Below, one piece after another: positions 1 to 11,257 of a stretch of 64,000 bases of DNA. The notes beneath the pieces are model-generated. The model worked only from the letters and a program-made list of their open reading frames with translations, was not told the origin of the DNA and did no database searches. Origin of the DNA: Gracilaria domingensis (taxonomy: Eukaryota; Rhodophyta; Florideophyceae; Gracilariales; Gracilariaceae); the NCBI GenBank assembly GCA_022539475.1, contig VCMS01000003.1, positions 22,983-86,982 on the forward strand, in the 5' to 3' direction. Every line of letters starts with the position of its first letter. Position 1 is the first letter of the stretch. The translations under genes were made by a program, and so were the position numbers.

Positions 1-58
1 TCGCCAATCCACTAGAAAGCCTCGTAAGGTCCATGAAGGGATCCGGTAATTACTCGAT

Positions 59-1561
59 GTGTCTGACTCCGACTCCGGAAGTAGTTCGGACAGTTCGTCC
101 TCGTCGTCGTCCTCCGACTCTTCGGATGATAGCCGACGTCGGCGTCCCCGTTCATCGAAGTCACGGTCCAAGGCTACTTTTACCTCTCAGGGAGCAATCC
201 GCACCCGGGAGAAGGGGAAGAAGCACCCTGGCTTGAAGGAGTTGAAGCCATCTAATCCGCTGTATCGGAAGTTGCTTTCATATCGCTATTATCGACTTAA
301 GGATACCTCCGAAGTTCGGACCTCAAGGGGAACCGGAAAGGTCCGGGACTACATCCGAAAACTCGGCGTTACTCTGAATAAGAGAGAGTTTGCAGGAGAG
401 GACCCTATCCTGGTCCTGGACTTCCTCGCAAGGTTTGTGCAAGAAGCTGATATACTCGGAATGAGCGAGGGCCAGGCGTATGTAGCCCTCCCGTATTACC
501 TCAAAGGTTTGGCAGAAGATCAGTTTAATTCCGTCCACGGATCGTCAAGAGCCTCGGAAGGGGGAGTTACATGTTGGCCCGAAGCGGTACACTACCTCCT
601 AAGGTCATATGCTACTGGTCATGCCATCCAAAAGGCGACTTCCGCCTTAAGGGATACGAAGCAACGTCCGGGAGAAACGGAAACAGCTTATTCAACGCGC
701 CTGAATAAGGCTTTCCACCGCTGCGGTAATGTACATTCCTCGGGAGAGAGATGTTCCCTGTTCGTGGATGGGTTGGATTCCCAAATACGGGCACTTGTCG
801 CCCGACATCGGGAGAATAATAGGAAGATGACCTACCTGGAATTAGTACAGTATGCCCAAGCCGAAGGTGAAACGCTCCGAGCTAGGCGTCCCTCTAGAAC
901 CAAACCTCGTAAGGTACTCTTCGCCGAAGAATCGGATTATTTTTCTGCCCAGGTTGATGGGAATGGTTCCAATCTGGATCACGATAACGTTAACCTCGTG
1001 GGTAGCAACCCCGACTCTATGGGTACTTCTGACCTCCCGTCCACCTCTGTCCCGTCTTCGGAAACGGATCCCGCATTCTATGCGCAAGGACACCGGGTTC
1101 CGGCAGCGCCAATCCCCTATGGAGGTCGTGGCATGAGGTTTACTCGCCCAGGATGGAGGGATAACACCCCGCAGAGTCGTGTGGATAGAGGTCCACAGGA
1201 CTATTCGACCCCAGTTATCTGTTATGAATGTTACCAATATGGGCATATCTCAACGCAGTGTACGCTCCCTTCGCGGGAAAGGTCGAAAATCATCGCTCAG
1301 TTTGAATCTCTCTCCCCAGAGAACCAAGCTCGTGTGCCGAGAACTTCCTACGAAGACGCAAAGCACGCAATGGCAGTTCATCTAAGTGGTGGATCTATGG
1401 CGACTCAAGCCGCTCCTGTGGTAGGCCAGAAAATGGAGGAAGAGTCGAACCCGCGAACGGTCATCAAGTTGGTGCCCAGGACGGGAATCGGCCACGACAG
1501 GCTGGTCCTGCTCCGAAAAACTAGACTTGGGAGTCTCCCCAACGGGAGGGGCGTCTTCTGA
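59..1561 (+). CDS. gag: Gag polyprotein of element 1 (partial at the left)
   Basis: This is the structural protein of element 1. It begins with an acidic Ser/Asp-rich stretch and an Arg/Lys-rich stretch. A helical capsid-like Retrotrans_gag region follows (about residues 80-260, with motifs such as LDFLARFVQEADILG and YLLRSYATG). Near residues 389-402 lies a CCHC zinc knuckle, CYECYQYGHISTQC, which would bind element RNA. The same order of parts occurs in element 2 on the other strand, where more N-terminal sequence is visible, so this gag very likely begins left of the window. Treated as a fossil part of a broken element. Confidence 0.85.
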   Translation: MSDSDSGSSSDSSSSSSSSDSSDDSRRRRPRSSKSRSKATFTSQGAIRTREKGKKHPGLKELKPSNPLYRKLLSYRYYRLKDTSEVRTSRGTGKVRDYIRKLGVTLNKREFAGEDPILVLDFLARFVQEADILGMSEGQAYVALPYYLKGLAEDQFNSVHGSSRASEGGVTCWPEAVHYLLRSYATGHAIQKATSALRDTKQRPGETETAYSTRLNKAFHRCGNVHSSGERCSLFVDGLDSQIRALVARHRENNRKMTYLELVQYAQAEGETLRARRPSRTKPRKVLFAEESDYFSAQVDGNGSNLDHDNVNLVGSNPDSMGTSDLPSTSVPSSETDPAFYAQGHRVPAAPIPYGGRGMRFTRPGWRDNTPQSRVDRGPQDYSTPVICYECYQYGHISTQCTLPSRERSKIIAQFESLSPENQARVPRTSYEDAKHAMAVHLSGGSMATQAAPVVGQKMEEESNPRTVIKLVPRTGIGHDRLVLLRKTRLGSLPNGRGVF

Positions 1562-1649
1562 GCCGAAGCTGAAGACGCCCGAGGCGCCTCCGCTTCACTC
1601 CCCGGCTGTTAGAATCCTAACAAGGAAGATGGCTGCCACTGACGTAGAT

Positions 1650-4600
1650 TCGGAACACTGTGGTGTTCTTCGTCGCCCGTGGGTACGGTCCCGAAATTTC
1701 CGTGCTCCGGATAGAATCCTGGTAATGGCCAAGAGGAACTACAAGGTGTATGCCGACCTTGGCCTGTCCACCCAATTCATGGTTAGGCAATTAGCTGTCC
1801 TGGATACAGGAGCTGCCCCCAACTTGATCAACAAGAAGCTAATCCCGCCCACTCTTCGGGAGACAATCCGTTTCGGCCCTGCTCTAAATCTCGCCGATGC
1901 GAACAATAATCCGTTGAGAACGGCTGGTTATATTACACTCCTTGTACGATTAGGAAATTGTTTGGTACAACTTGATTTTGTCGTCTGTGACTCATTGGCT
2001 GCACCGATTATTTTCGGTTGTGACTTCTGCGATCGGTTCGTGGAAGCCATCCGTCCGCGGAAACGCCAAGTGGAAATGGAAGACGGGTCGATACTGCCGA
2101 TTGTTCGGAAACCGTTGCGAGCCGCTACGCGGAAGCACGTACCCCTGCCGGCCGCGCAACAAGCCTCCAACGATGGCATGGGGTCGACAAAACTACACGT
2201 CACGAAGTCCGTGCAGTTGCCCCAGAATCCCAGGTATGGGTCGACGTCAACACCAAACAAGGGGCCTCCACACGATACAACCGTTACCGGCTTTATATGA
2301 ACAGCGCCAAATCGCTCTCGCTAATGGAGTGGTCACTATCCAACCAGATCAACCCTTCAAGGTCATGGTCGCCAACTTGGGAAAATCCACTCAGTGGCTG
2401 GTAAAGAACCAAGTGATTGGTACTGTGCTGCCACACCCGACTGCGGTCGTTCCGACGAAAATACCTATCGCCAAGGTTCTCGGAGTGTCTGACCCTAAGG
2501 AGGGGGAAGAGAGCGCCGAACCGCAAGTTGTTGAAGCCGTGAATACGGAGAAGCCCAAGAAGACTCGGGTTCAGACAATCCGAGACCTCTAGAGGTTAGT
2601 CCTGTGCCACCTGGCAGTGATTTGAAGGATCCTGTTGAGGAATTGATGAAGCTTGATTTGGAGCATGTACCGGAATCCCATCGGAGAAGCTTCGCGAGAT
2701 GCTGCGGGAATTCACTCCCATGTGGGACGGAACTCTAGGAACGATTGGAATAACTGAGCATTGCATTGACTTGCTTCCGAACACTCGGCCGATTGCACAA
2801 CACCCCTATCGGGCCGGACCGAAGGCTCGGGAGGAAGAGAAGTCTCAAGTTGAGAAGATGTTGCGGGCTGGCGTTATTGAGGCCGCTCAATCCCCTTGGG
2901 CGTCACCAGTAGTGCTAGTTCCGAAACCGGATGGATCTTGGAGATTTTGTATCGATTACCGAAAGTTGAATGCGGTGACAGTGAAAGATGTATATCCGAT
3001 ACCCCGGATGGACGAATATATCGATTCTCTTGGGAGCGCGAACGTGTTCACCACCCTTGACGCTAACTGGGGATACTGGCAGGTTCCCATAGGGAGAAAG
3101 ACCGGGATAAGACGGCGTTCGTATGCCATCAAGGCCTATACCGTTTCCGGAGAATGCCCTTTGGGTTAACTAATGCACCCGCTACATTCCAGCGTGCGGT
3201 CGATATCTTACTGGCGCGATTTAAGTGGACCACATGTTTGGTGTATCTGGACGATATCGTCGTTTTTTCCAACAATCTGGATGATCATCTGACCCATGTG
3301 CGGGACGTTATGAGAGTACTGCGTGACGCAGGGATAACATTGAAACTCAAGAAGTGCGAGTTCTTCACCGAATCGGTCAAGTATCTGGGTCACATAATCC
3401 GTCCCGGAAAGCTTTCAGTCGATGAAGTGCGGGTCAAATCCTTGAAGGAGGCGAAACACCCGAGAACTCAAACAGAGCTGCGATCCTTCTTAGGACTGTG
3501 TAACGTATACCGACGTTTCGTTCCGAACTTCGCGGACATTGCTTCACCGTTGAACAAGCTCCTTACGAAAGGAAAACCTGTTGAATTGCACCCCTTTGGA
3601 GGCGAAGAGGCCTCCGCGTTCGCGGCATTGGTTGAAGCCGTGACGTCTCCGCCAATTCTGGCTCTCCCCAAACCTGGGTTACCCTATGAGGTCGACACTG
3701 ACGCTAGCGCAAACCAGGTTGGGTGCGCTTTGTTTCAAACCGATGAGACCGGGAACGACACCCTATTGGGTACTGGTCGAGATCGCTAAACGTTCATGAG
3801 CGGAATTACTCAGTTTCCGAGAAGGAATGTCTTGCCGTAGTCTGGGCATTGTCGACACTCAGACCATATTTGATGGGGACCCACTTTCGTGTACACACCG
3901 ACCACAAATGCTTCGCTGGCTGATGGAAATCACCGAACCATCGGGACGCCTGATGCGGTGGAGACTCCGACTGTCGGAATTCGACTTCGAAGTAGTGTAC
4001 AAGAAAGGCTCCTTAACCTCCAGGCGGACGCCCTATCCCATTTGGGCACATCAGCTGAAGCCGAGCCTACCGAGGACGCCGACATCCCATGTTTTATGGT
4101 TGGCACCTCGAAGGGAGTATGGAAATTGTGACGGATGACGTTTGTGACGATATACTTGTCACACGACCCACTGAACCGGGTACCGGGTCATTTATACCAT
4201 CACGCCCGAGGAGATGATACGGGAACAGCAGATGGACCCCTTCTGTACACAGGTACGAGCCCGTCTGAACGGTGGATACCACTTGCCCTTTCAGGTGAAT
4301 AATCAAGGCTACTTAATAAGAAAGGTGTCACCGAACCCACAAATAGTGGTGCCGCACTCCTTACAGAGTCGGGTTCTTCACCTCTCTCACTATGTGAAGC
4401 TGGGAGCCCATCCGGGAGGAAGAAAGTTGTATCTCACATTGAGAAAGGATTTTTACTGGCCTGCAATGGCATTCGACTGCTATGCAGTACGTCGATCCTG
4501 TCAGGAATGTGCCGAAAACGACATCAAGCTGAGGAAGCATTCAAAGAAGTTGAAGTTATTCCCTGCAAGGGCGCCGCTAGAGTCTGTCGCCATTGACATT

Positions 4601-6001
4601 CTTGGCGAATTGATCAAAACCTCGCAAGGGAATCAATACCTCTTGGTGATCACCGATCGCTTCTCAAAGCTGGTACGGACTGTGCCGCTCAAGCGGATAA
4701 CTGCTGCTGCTGTGGCTCAGGCGTTTGTTACCCACTGGGTCTTTGTCTATGGACCACCGGTACACGTGCTCTCCGACAACGGCTCCCAGTTCACGTCGAA
4801 ATTCTTCCAAGACGTTTGTCGCATCCTCGACATTAGGAACCTGTTCACAACAACGTATCACCCCCAAACTAATGGTCAGGCAGAGAGATTTAATCGAACC
4901 ATTCTTGGTGCATTGAGATCCTACGTTGCGGAACACCCCAAGACTTGGGATTTGTACACAGACGCCATTACATACGCGTACAACACCCAGGTACATCGGG
5001 TAACGTCGTTGTCCCCTTTCGAGTTAGTCCTGTCAAGGAGACCACCTCCTCTTGCCATTGAGGCACAGCCAACCATGGACGAGTACTCGACACCGAGGCT
5101 ACACCGCGAAGCGTGGAAGAAATGGTTAACCACGATGGTGCCTATTGCTAAGCGCTCTATGGAGAAAGCTCAACTCGCCTACAAGCGCAATTTCGATAGC
5201 CGAATCCGTAGGCCGCTACCGCAGCTTCGGGTTGATGATTATGTGTTCCTCAGGAAGGAGTACTACAATCCTGAGAAGGAGAAGCGCCATAAGCTCTCTC
5301 CAATCGCCAGTGGCCCCTATCGGGTTGTATCCATACAGGAGACTACCGTTCTGCTTGATATCGATAATCAGCACGAGCGGGTATCGCGAGATCGAGTATA
5401 TCGCGCACCGAGCCCTATACAGGAAGTTATCGCCGCGCCGGATACCGGAAACGGTCCATCGTCGCATCAAGTTACCGAACAGACGGGTACTGCAGCAAAC
5501 CGTCCATCAGTTTTGCCCCACCCGCAGCGCGGTCTCGCTGACTTGCCTGAAACAACAAAGTTGCTCAAGGATAACCCCGGACTCTCACGGGTTACACCTA
5601 CACCCTCTACTGAGTTACATGAGGTTCACCCCTCGTCTACGGTATTGGCGCGAAATGCGGAAGCCGTATCGCACCCTAAGGAGGGGGAGGACAGGGTAAA
5701 TCGCGCTCCGGTTGCTCCGGCATCCGCTGGACCTACCCGAGGTGCTGAGTCTCAGAGTGAGATGGAATCCCCCACTGGGAATGATCGCGCTGGCGCTACG
5801 TTGCGTGATTCCGAAACCTCGGCGAGGAACGAAGTCAGAAGAAGTGAAGAATCCCTTGCTGGGAGTGCTGCTGCTAAGGATGTTTGTGGCCCCGTTGGGA
5901 TGCAATCCAAGTCGCTGGAACGCGCTGTAACTCGCTCCCGCGAACGTGCAGTATCCGCTGACCCCTTCGCGGGACGAAGCGGCATGGAAAGTGACGCATA
6001 G
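1650..6001 (+). pseudogene. pol: Broken pol region of element 1 (PR-RT-RH-INT)
   Basis: In order along the plus strand: an aspartic protease with VLDTGAAPN (about 1.8 kb), a reverse transcriptase with the catalytic YLDDIVVFS block (about 3.2-3.3 kb), an RNase H domain starting TDASANQVGCALFQ (about 3.7 kb), and an integrase (about 4.2-5.4 kb). The integrase shows an HH-CC finger, the DDE core (IDILGE, LSDNGSQF, YHPQTNGQAERFNR) and a GPY/F-like LSPIASGPYRV. A 200-residue Ser/Pro/Thr-rich tail follows. The region is broken in roughly half a dozen places and is treated as a fossil. Confidence 0.9.
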
Positions 6002-6699
6002 CCCACCTGGGAATGGCCCGCAGTGGAAGAGTTAAGAAGACAAGAATCCTTGTGGATTGTGCTGGAAAGCCTTGGTCAGGAAGTGGAGAAGTCCCATGAA
6101 GGGCGCTGCTTAGCAGACGGAACGCTATAGTGCGTCGGACCCGGAACTACGGTAAATGGCACCGCGCGCAGTGCGCATGCGCAGCCCTATGGCGGGAGAT
6201 TCGAGATTGAATACTGTAATCCCATGCCATTGCTGGAGAGTGGTGCCCGCCGCTTAGCGACCGCTTGCCGGAAACTGACACTGTAGATACCGTTCACGGG
6301 ATGTGTGGCACACACGCGCGCGCCACCATCCAATGAAAATGGAGTGCACGGCCGGATATGCGCCGTGGCCCAGCGTTCCGCCGCCCTGCGCAGGGAGTGC
6401 TGTAGGCTACTTCTCCGTCGCAACGGCTCTTCTGCGACCAAAGTGAAAGTGGTTCCGCAAAACGGACGCTACCGTTCGTCGGTTGGCCGCTCGTTTGGGA
6501 AAGAAAGGAGCTCGCCGGACTCCGGAGATCGAGAGTTTTCGGTTGAACTCACTTGTGAGGCAATTGGACGCCCGTGTCGGGAGTTAGCGCACTTCGTCAG
6601 GACGGCTTGAGAAGACCGAAGTCCACCTGTCCACCGCCCCGAAGATCGGTTCAACGCCTCCGAGGACCACTAACTCGCGTGGATACCACTGGATATCAC

Positions 6700-6957
6700 T
6701 GCCCAATGTCGGGAGAAGCACCAGGAGATGCCAAGGATGGCGTATACCCACAGGAATTCGTGGTAGATCGTATCGTGGAACACGAGAAAAGCCCCGAAGG
6801 GAAGCTACTGTATAGAGTCCGTTGGTACGGCTATTCCCCAGAGGAGGACACTTGGGAGCCAATTGAACACCTCCCTAGGTCCAAGGTCTTGTCGTATCAT
6901 CGCCGGTCTCGGACACCATGGCCTCCAACGTTGGACAATGCGATGGTGGGGTAGCCC
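6700..6957 (+). mobile_element. Chromodomain of element 1
   Basis: The translation shows a canonical chromodomain: EFVVDRIVEHEKSPEG, then LLYRVRWYGYSPEEDTWEP and IEHLPRSK. The aromatic and acidic residues expected for methyl-lysine histone reading (RVRWYGY, EEDTWEP) are present. In chromoviruses this domain sits at the C-terminus of integrase and directs insertion to heterochromatin. Here it is separated from the integrase core by a long low-complexity stretch and a poorly coding segment, like the arrangement in element 2. Confidence 0.88.
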
Positions 6958-6989
6958 GTTAACCGATGCAGTTTACAGTTCTCGTGCCC

Positions 6990-7380
6990 GCTCTGCGGTT
7001 TGAAGAAGAGAAGAGTGACGCTCGAGAAGAGAAGATGAAGTCAAGAAGTAGGAAGAGATCCTCTGTATAATAGGAGAGAAGTTTTAGTAGTAGTAACCAC
7101 CGAATTATCGGGACAATGCCGCATTGCGGAAAAGTAGAAAATGCCTAAAAAGGAGAAAGAAGATATCTACGCCGAAAAGCCATGGAAGGGAAGAGAAGAA
7201 GGATGCTGAGAATCCTATGGAAGGAAGAAGGAGAAGGTCCTGAAGAAGGAAGAGGAAGAAGTAAGAAGAAGAAGCTCGTCGCCGAGAAGCATACCTCGAC
7301 GAGGGTAAGGGAAAACTTGCCACTAGCTGGCTTTAATTGGAAACTATCACAAGACACTCTAAGATTGGAGGAAGACCTCA
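6990..7380. repeat. Purine-rich (GA) spacer in element 1
   Basis: About 390 bases between the chromodomain and the opposite-strand open region are dominated by GAAGA, GAGAA and AGGAAG runs on the plus strand. No domain is recognised. It may be an internal purine tract of the element, or simple-sequence expansion. Confidence 0.5.
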
Positions 7381-7387
7381 TGAGGGG

Positions 7388-9444
7388 CTAACCGCCAGTG
7401 GAGGGAGCACCGCTTCCCGCGTTGGGATTCTGTGAGAAGTACTCGCTCGCGAGGGCCGCTAGCCCTGCGATGGTGTTCACGCCCGGAGGGATTGGCACGC
7501 CATGAGCCTGGAGATCGGCCCGAAGGGAAGCCACGCTTCCGGCCAAATTTGCCGGTTGTGCGGTGGGAGCTATCAAGGACTATCCCTCAGGGGCAGGAGC
7601 GCCCTCCGTTGGGACCGCAGTTGCGTTCGGATCCGTATTCGGAATGCCAGTGAGTTGGCCTGTTCCGGCAACGACGGCGATCTCATCATTATCCACCATT
7701 GGATCAGGGACATCCGAGGGCCGGCATAGTCCTCAGGAAACACAAACCCAACTGGGTGACCTACCGGCATAGCGCGGGGAAGTGCGGCCATCGCGTTCGC
7801 TTGCTCTTGAGAGATGAGCTGGCGCTCCCACGGGTCGTAGTACACCCAGACCCCGGAACGGGTGGAAATTCGCCCCGGTGATCGGTCGCGGAAACGCTGT
7901 CGCCTGTCAGGCTGCCAAGCTACCGGAACTCGGTCCCAATCGACCCTGTCGATTACATCCAACAACTCCCCAACCTCTTCCTGGTTAGCCTCGGAACCCA
8001 AGGGGGTAACGAGATCAATCCTTCGAAGGAGCCACCTCAAATTTGGAGGAAGATACCACAAGCGGAAGTGATCATAGACATCCTACAGGAGGTGAACCGC
8101 GACGCGGGCAGCCCACTCGGCGAGTACCAACGACCAATAGCCCGAGTCGGGATTGTCTATCAACCGCGAGCCGATATAGTAGATGCTCGGCGGGAGTTCA
8201 GCAAAACACCCCGCAGGGACCTCTACCCGACTCCACCACGATGGAAGGCCCACGTATCGGGACGGTAAGGCATCGAAGCGCAAACGATCGACCTCCAAAT
8301 TTGGATACGGAATCAGAAGTCCCCGACGGGAGCGCGCATTCCGCTCAAACCGGACCCGCCTCTCGAAATCATAGAGATCACGGTTGTGACGCCTACTCCG
8401 TGACAGGTATCGGAACTCTGCCCTCAGCAAGGGACGACTCTACAGGAGGATATCAGGATCCACTTCACCCAAGTGATACCGATGCTCCGCTTCCGGAAAC
8501 TCTGCCAACGCGTTGCCATATGAGACCTCCCCGTAGGTACGATAGTGCGACACGTCGAAGTCGAATTCTGCCGGAATCGGATGATCATATCGCAACCTTC
8601 CAACCCTGGAGTAAGCCAAACGAGCCATCTCCCCACGCGCTTGGTCAAGGGACTCCCCGCGTTCACATCGGAGCAAGTGAGGTTCTACCGCAATGCGGGT
8701 TCGCCACTCGCGGGAGCGTACTGCATCTCGGGGGATCCCACCTGGGAGCATTCCGTTCACGGCGTAAGAATCGATGAGAGCCTCATCGGCAACCGCTGTC
8801 GGGTGGAACCACGGCGCGCGGGAGAAGATAAGGCCCTCGCGGCGTATATCCCGATTCACAAGGGACTCACGACTAATCCACCCCCGGGGGTTCACCGTCA
8901 ACGGGACAGCCTGCTCGGCATTCCAAGCAATGGCGTTAGGATCGAAAGCCTGCTGAGTAGGAGCAACTGCAGGAGCCGGAGGCATCGGAAGAGGAGCACC
9001 CGGATCGAGATACGCCTCGTAGAAGCTGAAAGGAGCCACCGCTTGCGGGACAGGAGCTTACGCTTGAGAAGGGAAGAATCCGGGATGGTTGTACCCCGCG
9101 TACGGTTGGTTGAGCGGACCACCGTACGGATTCCCTTGAGGGAGAGGAGCTGACTGAAACCCACCAAAGTATTGGGAGGGGCCTTGAGGAGGATGTCCTT
9201 GTTGTGACGCACTGCCCGAGGGCACCTCAGACGCCGCTTGCGGAGCTGACGACGAGTTCCCCGGGAGCGGGTTGGTATGGAACGGGTTCGGATTCATTCC
9301 TGCTAAAGGAGGAGAAGAAGCAGTTGAGACTGGCAGCGAACGCCGAGGTATCGGAGGAGAAGGAGGAGTTATATCCGAAGTCGGAGGCGAAAGCCGCTTG
9401 CGTGGAAGAACCAAGTGGTCGGTAGAACCCTGAGGGGACGTCAT
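7388..9444 (-). pseudogene. Opposite-strand open region in element 1 (degraded antisense ORF)
   Basis: Reading the minus strand from 9444 down to 7388 gives about 2 kb that is open in essentially one frame apart from about four interruptions. The sense strand there encodes nothing recognisable. The predicted product begins with a Pro/Ser-rich segment (MTSPQGSTDHLVLPRKR, then PPSPPIPRR). A Gly/Pro/Gln/Tyr-rich segment follows, then an Arg- and Trp-rich globular-looking part. No known family is recognised. Position between the chromodomain and the 3' LTR, and orientation opposite to gag-pol, recall the additional antisense ORFs described in some plant Ty3/Gypsy lineages (Tat/Ogre, Retand). Homology to those is not claimed. 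Fossil state. Confidence 0.55.
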
Positions 9445-9499
9445 ATTTATACTCCGGATGTCGGTACTTCGCCGTCGCGCTCGCGCTCGCGCTCGAACC

Positions 9500-9513
9500 T
9501 AAGGAGAGGAAGA
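9500..9513 (+). promoter_or_regulatory. Polypurine tract of element 1
   Basis: The purine run AAGGAGAGGAAGA directly precedes the TG that opens the 3' LTR. The equivalent site of element 2 reads AGGAGAGGGATA before its LTR start. The two LTR starts are also alike (TGTGGAGCAACGG and TGTAGTGCAACGC), which fixes both boundaries. The tract would prime plus-strand DNA synthesis. Confidence 0.7.
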
Positions 9514-10502
9514 TGTGGAGCAACGGCTTTCCGCTATCGGATGCATCACGGTTCTCATAATGAGATGGTACCGATGGCCGGTGACGTGGCTAAGTTATGA
9601 AAACTCCCCTTAATTTTGGGTATTGTTGGGATGGTTTGGTTGGACCCTTAATAGGTAGACCCTGCATGGGAAGTGCCTAGTGGGTGTGATAGTAGGCCAC
9701 GTGGTGGAGTTGGCTAGTTAGATATTTGTGCCACGCCCGTTGGGGAATACCCCACACCCTGACAGTAGGTCGTCCACGTGTATGACCCTCGGGAGGTGTG
9801 CATTGTAGATACCGTAGTAGTAATAGTATATATGCTCGGGTGATCTCACCCTGGAGCCGACGAGTAAATGGACAACTGAGTCGCGTCCTGTTCAGGATCG
9901 GGCTATAGTAGACAGCTGCCTACGTAGGTTTACCACTCCCCTCGGAGAGTAACCACGATTGGTTTCGGCACTACTACCCCTCAGGGTCACTTAGGAAGCT
10001 TGCATCTTGCCATCTCTGGAACCTTTGTTTTATCTACCGTTGTATCGGTCCCTTGTTGTTGTCATTGTATTTTGTTGTTCATTTTCGTGACTGTTGTTGT
10101 CACCCGTTCACCTGGTTCAGGTATTGCTTCCGCCCCAGTATTGGGTATATTTTTGGCACGCCCTTGTGCGTCGCTCCGCTATCGGACCTGTTTCCGCCGG
10201 TTGGCACGGTCCGTAGCTTCGCTCCGGTGGGTTGCCCCGTGAGCTCCCCCCCCGTTGACACGGTCCCCTTTTTCTCCATCTCTCCAGGTTCGGATCACAC
10301 TTCACCTCTGGATCTACACCGTTCTTTGCATCTCACCTCTGTAGGTATATCCAGTCACCGTCTCCGGTCTTACACCCGGCTTGTCTCGCGACTCGAGCAC
10401 GGACAGAGGGTTCTGCCGCTGTTTCTATCTCATCCAGGGAGTAGGACTCGGACATCCTAGTGGAGATTCCCCATCGCGCCTAGCGCAGGGTTTTGTTCTA
10501 CA
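9514..10502 (+). repeat. 3' LTR of element 1
   Basis: The LTR starts with TG right after the polypurine tract and ends in CA close to the GGGTTTTGTTCTACA terminus, which resembles the terminus of element 2 read on its own strand. It is about 989 bp long. A TATA-like AGTATATATGC lies near 9826. The partner 5' LTR lies outside the window, so the boundaries rest on comparison with element 2. The last nine bases overlap the first nine of element 2. Confidence 0.7.
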
Positions 10503-11257
10503 AAAACCCAGCGATGGGGAAAGACACGCAAAGGCGGTTCAGACCCTCTCTCAAGAGGCGAGCACAGCAGTAGAGCGCTCCCACAGGTACGACACGGCAA
10601 TGCCGGATGTGAGACCGGGGTCGACCCTTCCCAAGTAATGGAGCAAGCGAAGCGGCGGAGAAGAAGCGTACAGCGTTAGAGAACACACGACACAAGTCGG
10701 CAGTAGCGTCACGTGTGTAGCACACGGGACCCACGAGTGTGGCGATGACACGCGAGAGCGGTAGTGACCAACGCGAGTGTGCCGAGCCACGAACGGTATG
10801 CACCGGTACACCAAGTAGTGCTACCTGTATAACAGGGACAGAAATAAAGAAAACACACACAAAGTAAACACGCGAAAGCGGTAGTGGTGTTAATGATGCC
10901 GTGAGGCGGATGATGAACCCTGCACAAGGTGTCGACTCTCCAGTTGGAGGATATCGGTCACCAAGGGTGAAGCATCAGAGCCGAACACTCGGTTGTTCCG
11001 TTTACTTCTCCAGCACTGGGTGCAGCTCAACCTACTAAGTAGTGTAGAGTGTCACTGTCAAGGGTGCAACCGAGCTAACTAAAATTAATAATAAATATCT
11101 AAAATATCCCAAAGTGCGGTGCCAGCCGTCCATACACGTGTGTCACCATCCAGCAATGCTGTGCCAACCCGTCCGACGTCACCGACGTCTACTGTGCTGC
11201 AGGCGCAGTGACTTCAGCGCAAAAGCGAGCATATACCGCATAATGCGTTGCACTACA
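10494..11257 (-). repeat. 3' LTR of element 2
   Basis: This copy aligns along its length with 21628-22387. The shared stretch around 10905-11130 contains GGCGGATGATGAACCCTGCA, TACTAAGTAGTGTAGAGTG and AATAAATATCTA. It starts with TG and ends with CA on the plus strand. The adjacent ATATCCCTCTCCT at 11256-11270 is the complement of the polypurine tract, which fixes the inner edge. Confidence 0.85.

Larger units (their letters stand above)
1..10502 (+). mobile_element. Element 1: Ty3/Gypsy chromovirus, 5' end outside window
   Basis: The element enters the window inside gag and runs through protease, reverse transcriptase, RNase H, integrase and a chromodomain to a polypurine tract and a 3' LTR. 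The order PR-RT-RH-INT, the H2C2 integrase finger and the terminal chromodomain place it among chromoviruses. Between the chromodomain and the 3' LTR lies about 2.5 kb of extra DNA with an open region on the opposite strand. The element is a broken fossil with roughly half a dozen interruptions in the pol region. It is related to element 2 on the other strand, with clearly similar Gag, Pol and LTR ends. Its 5' LTR is not in the window, so LTR divergence cannot be used for dating. Confidence 0.92.
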
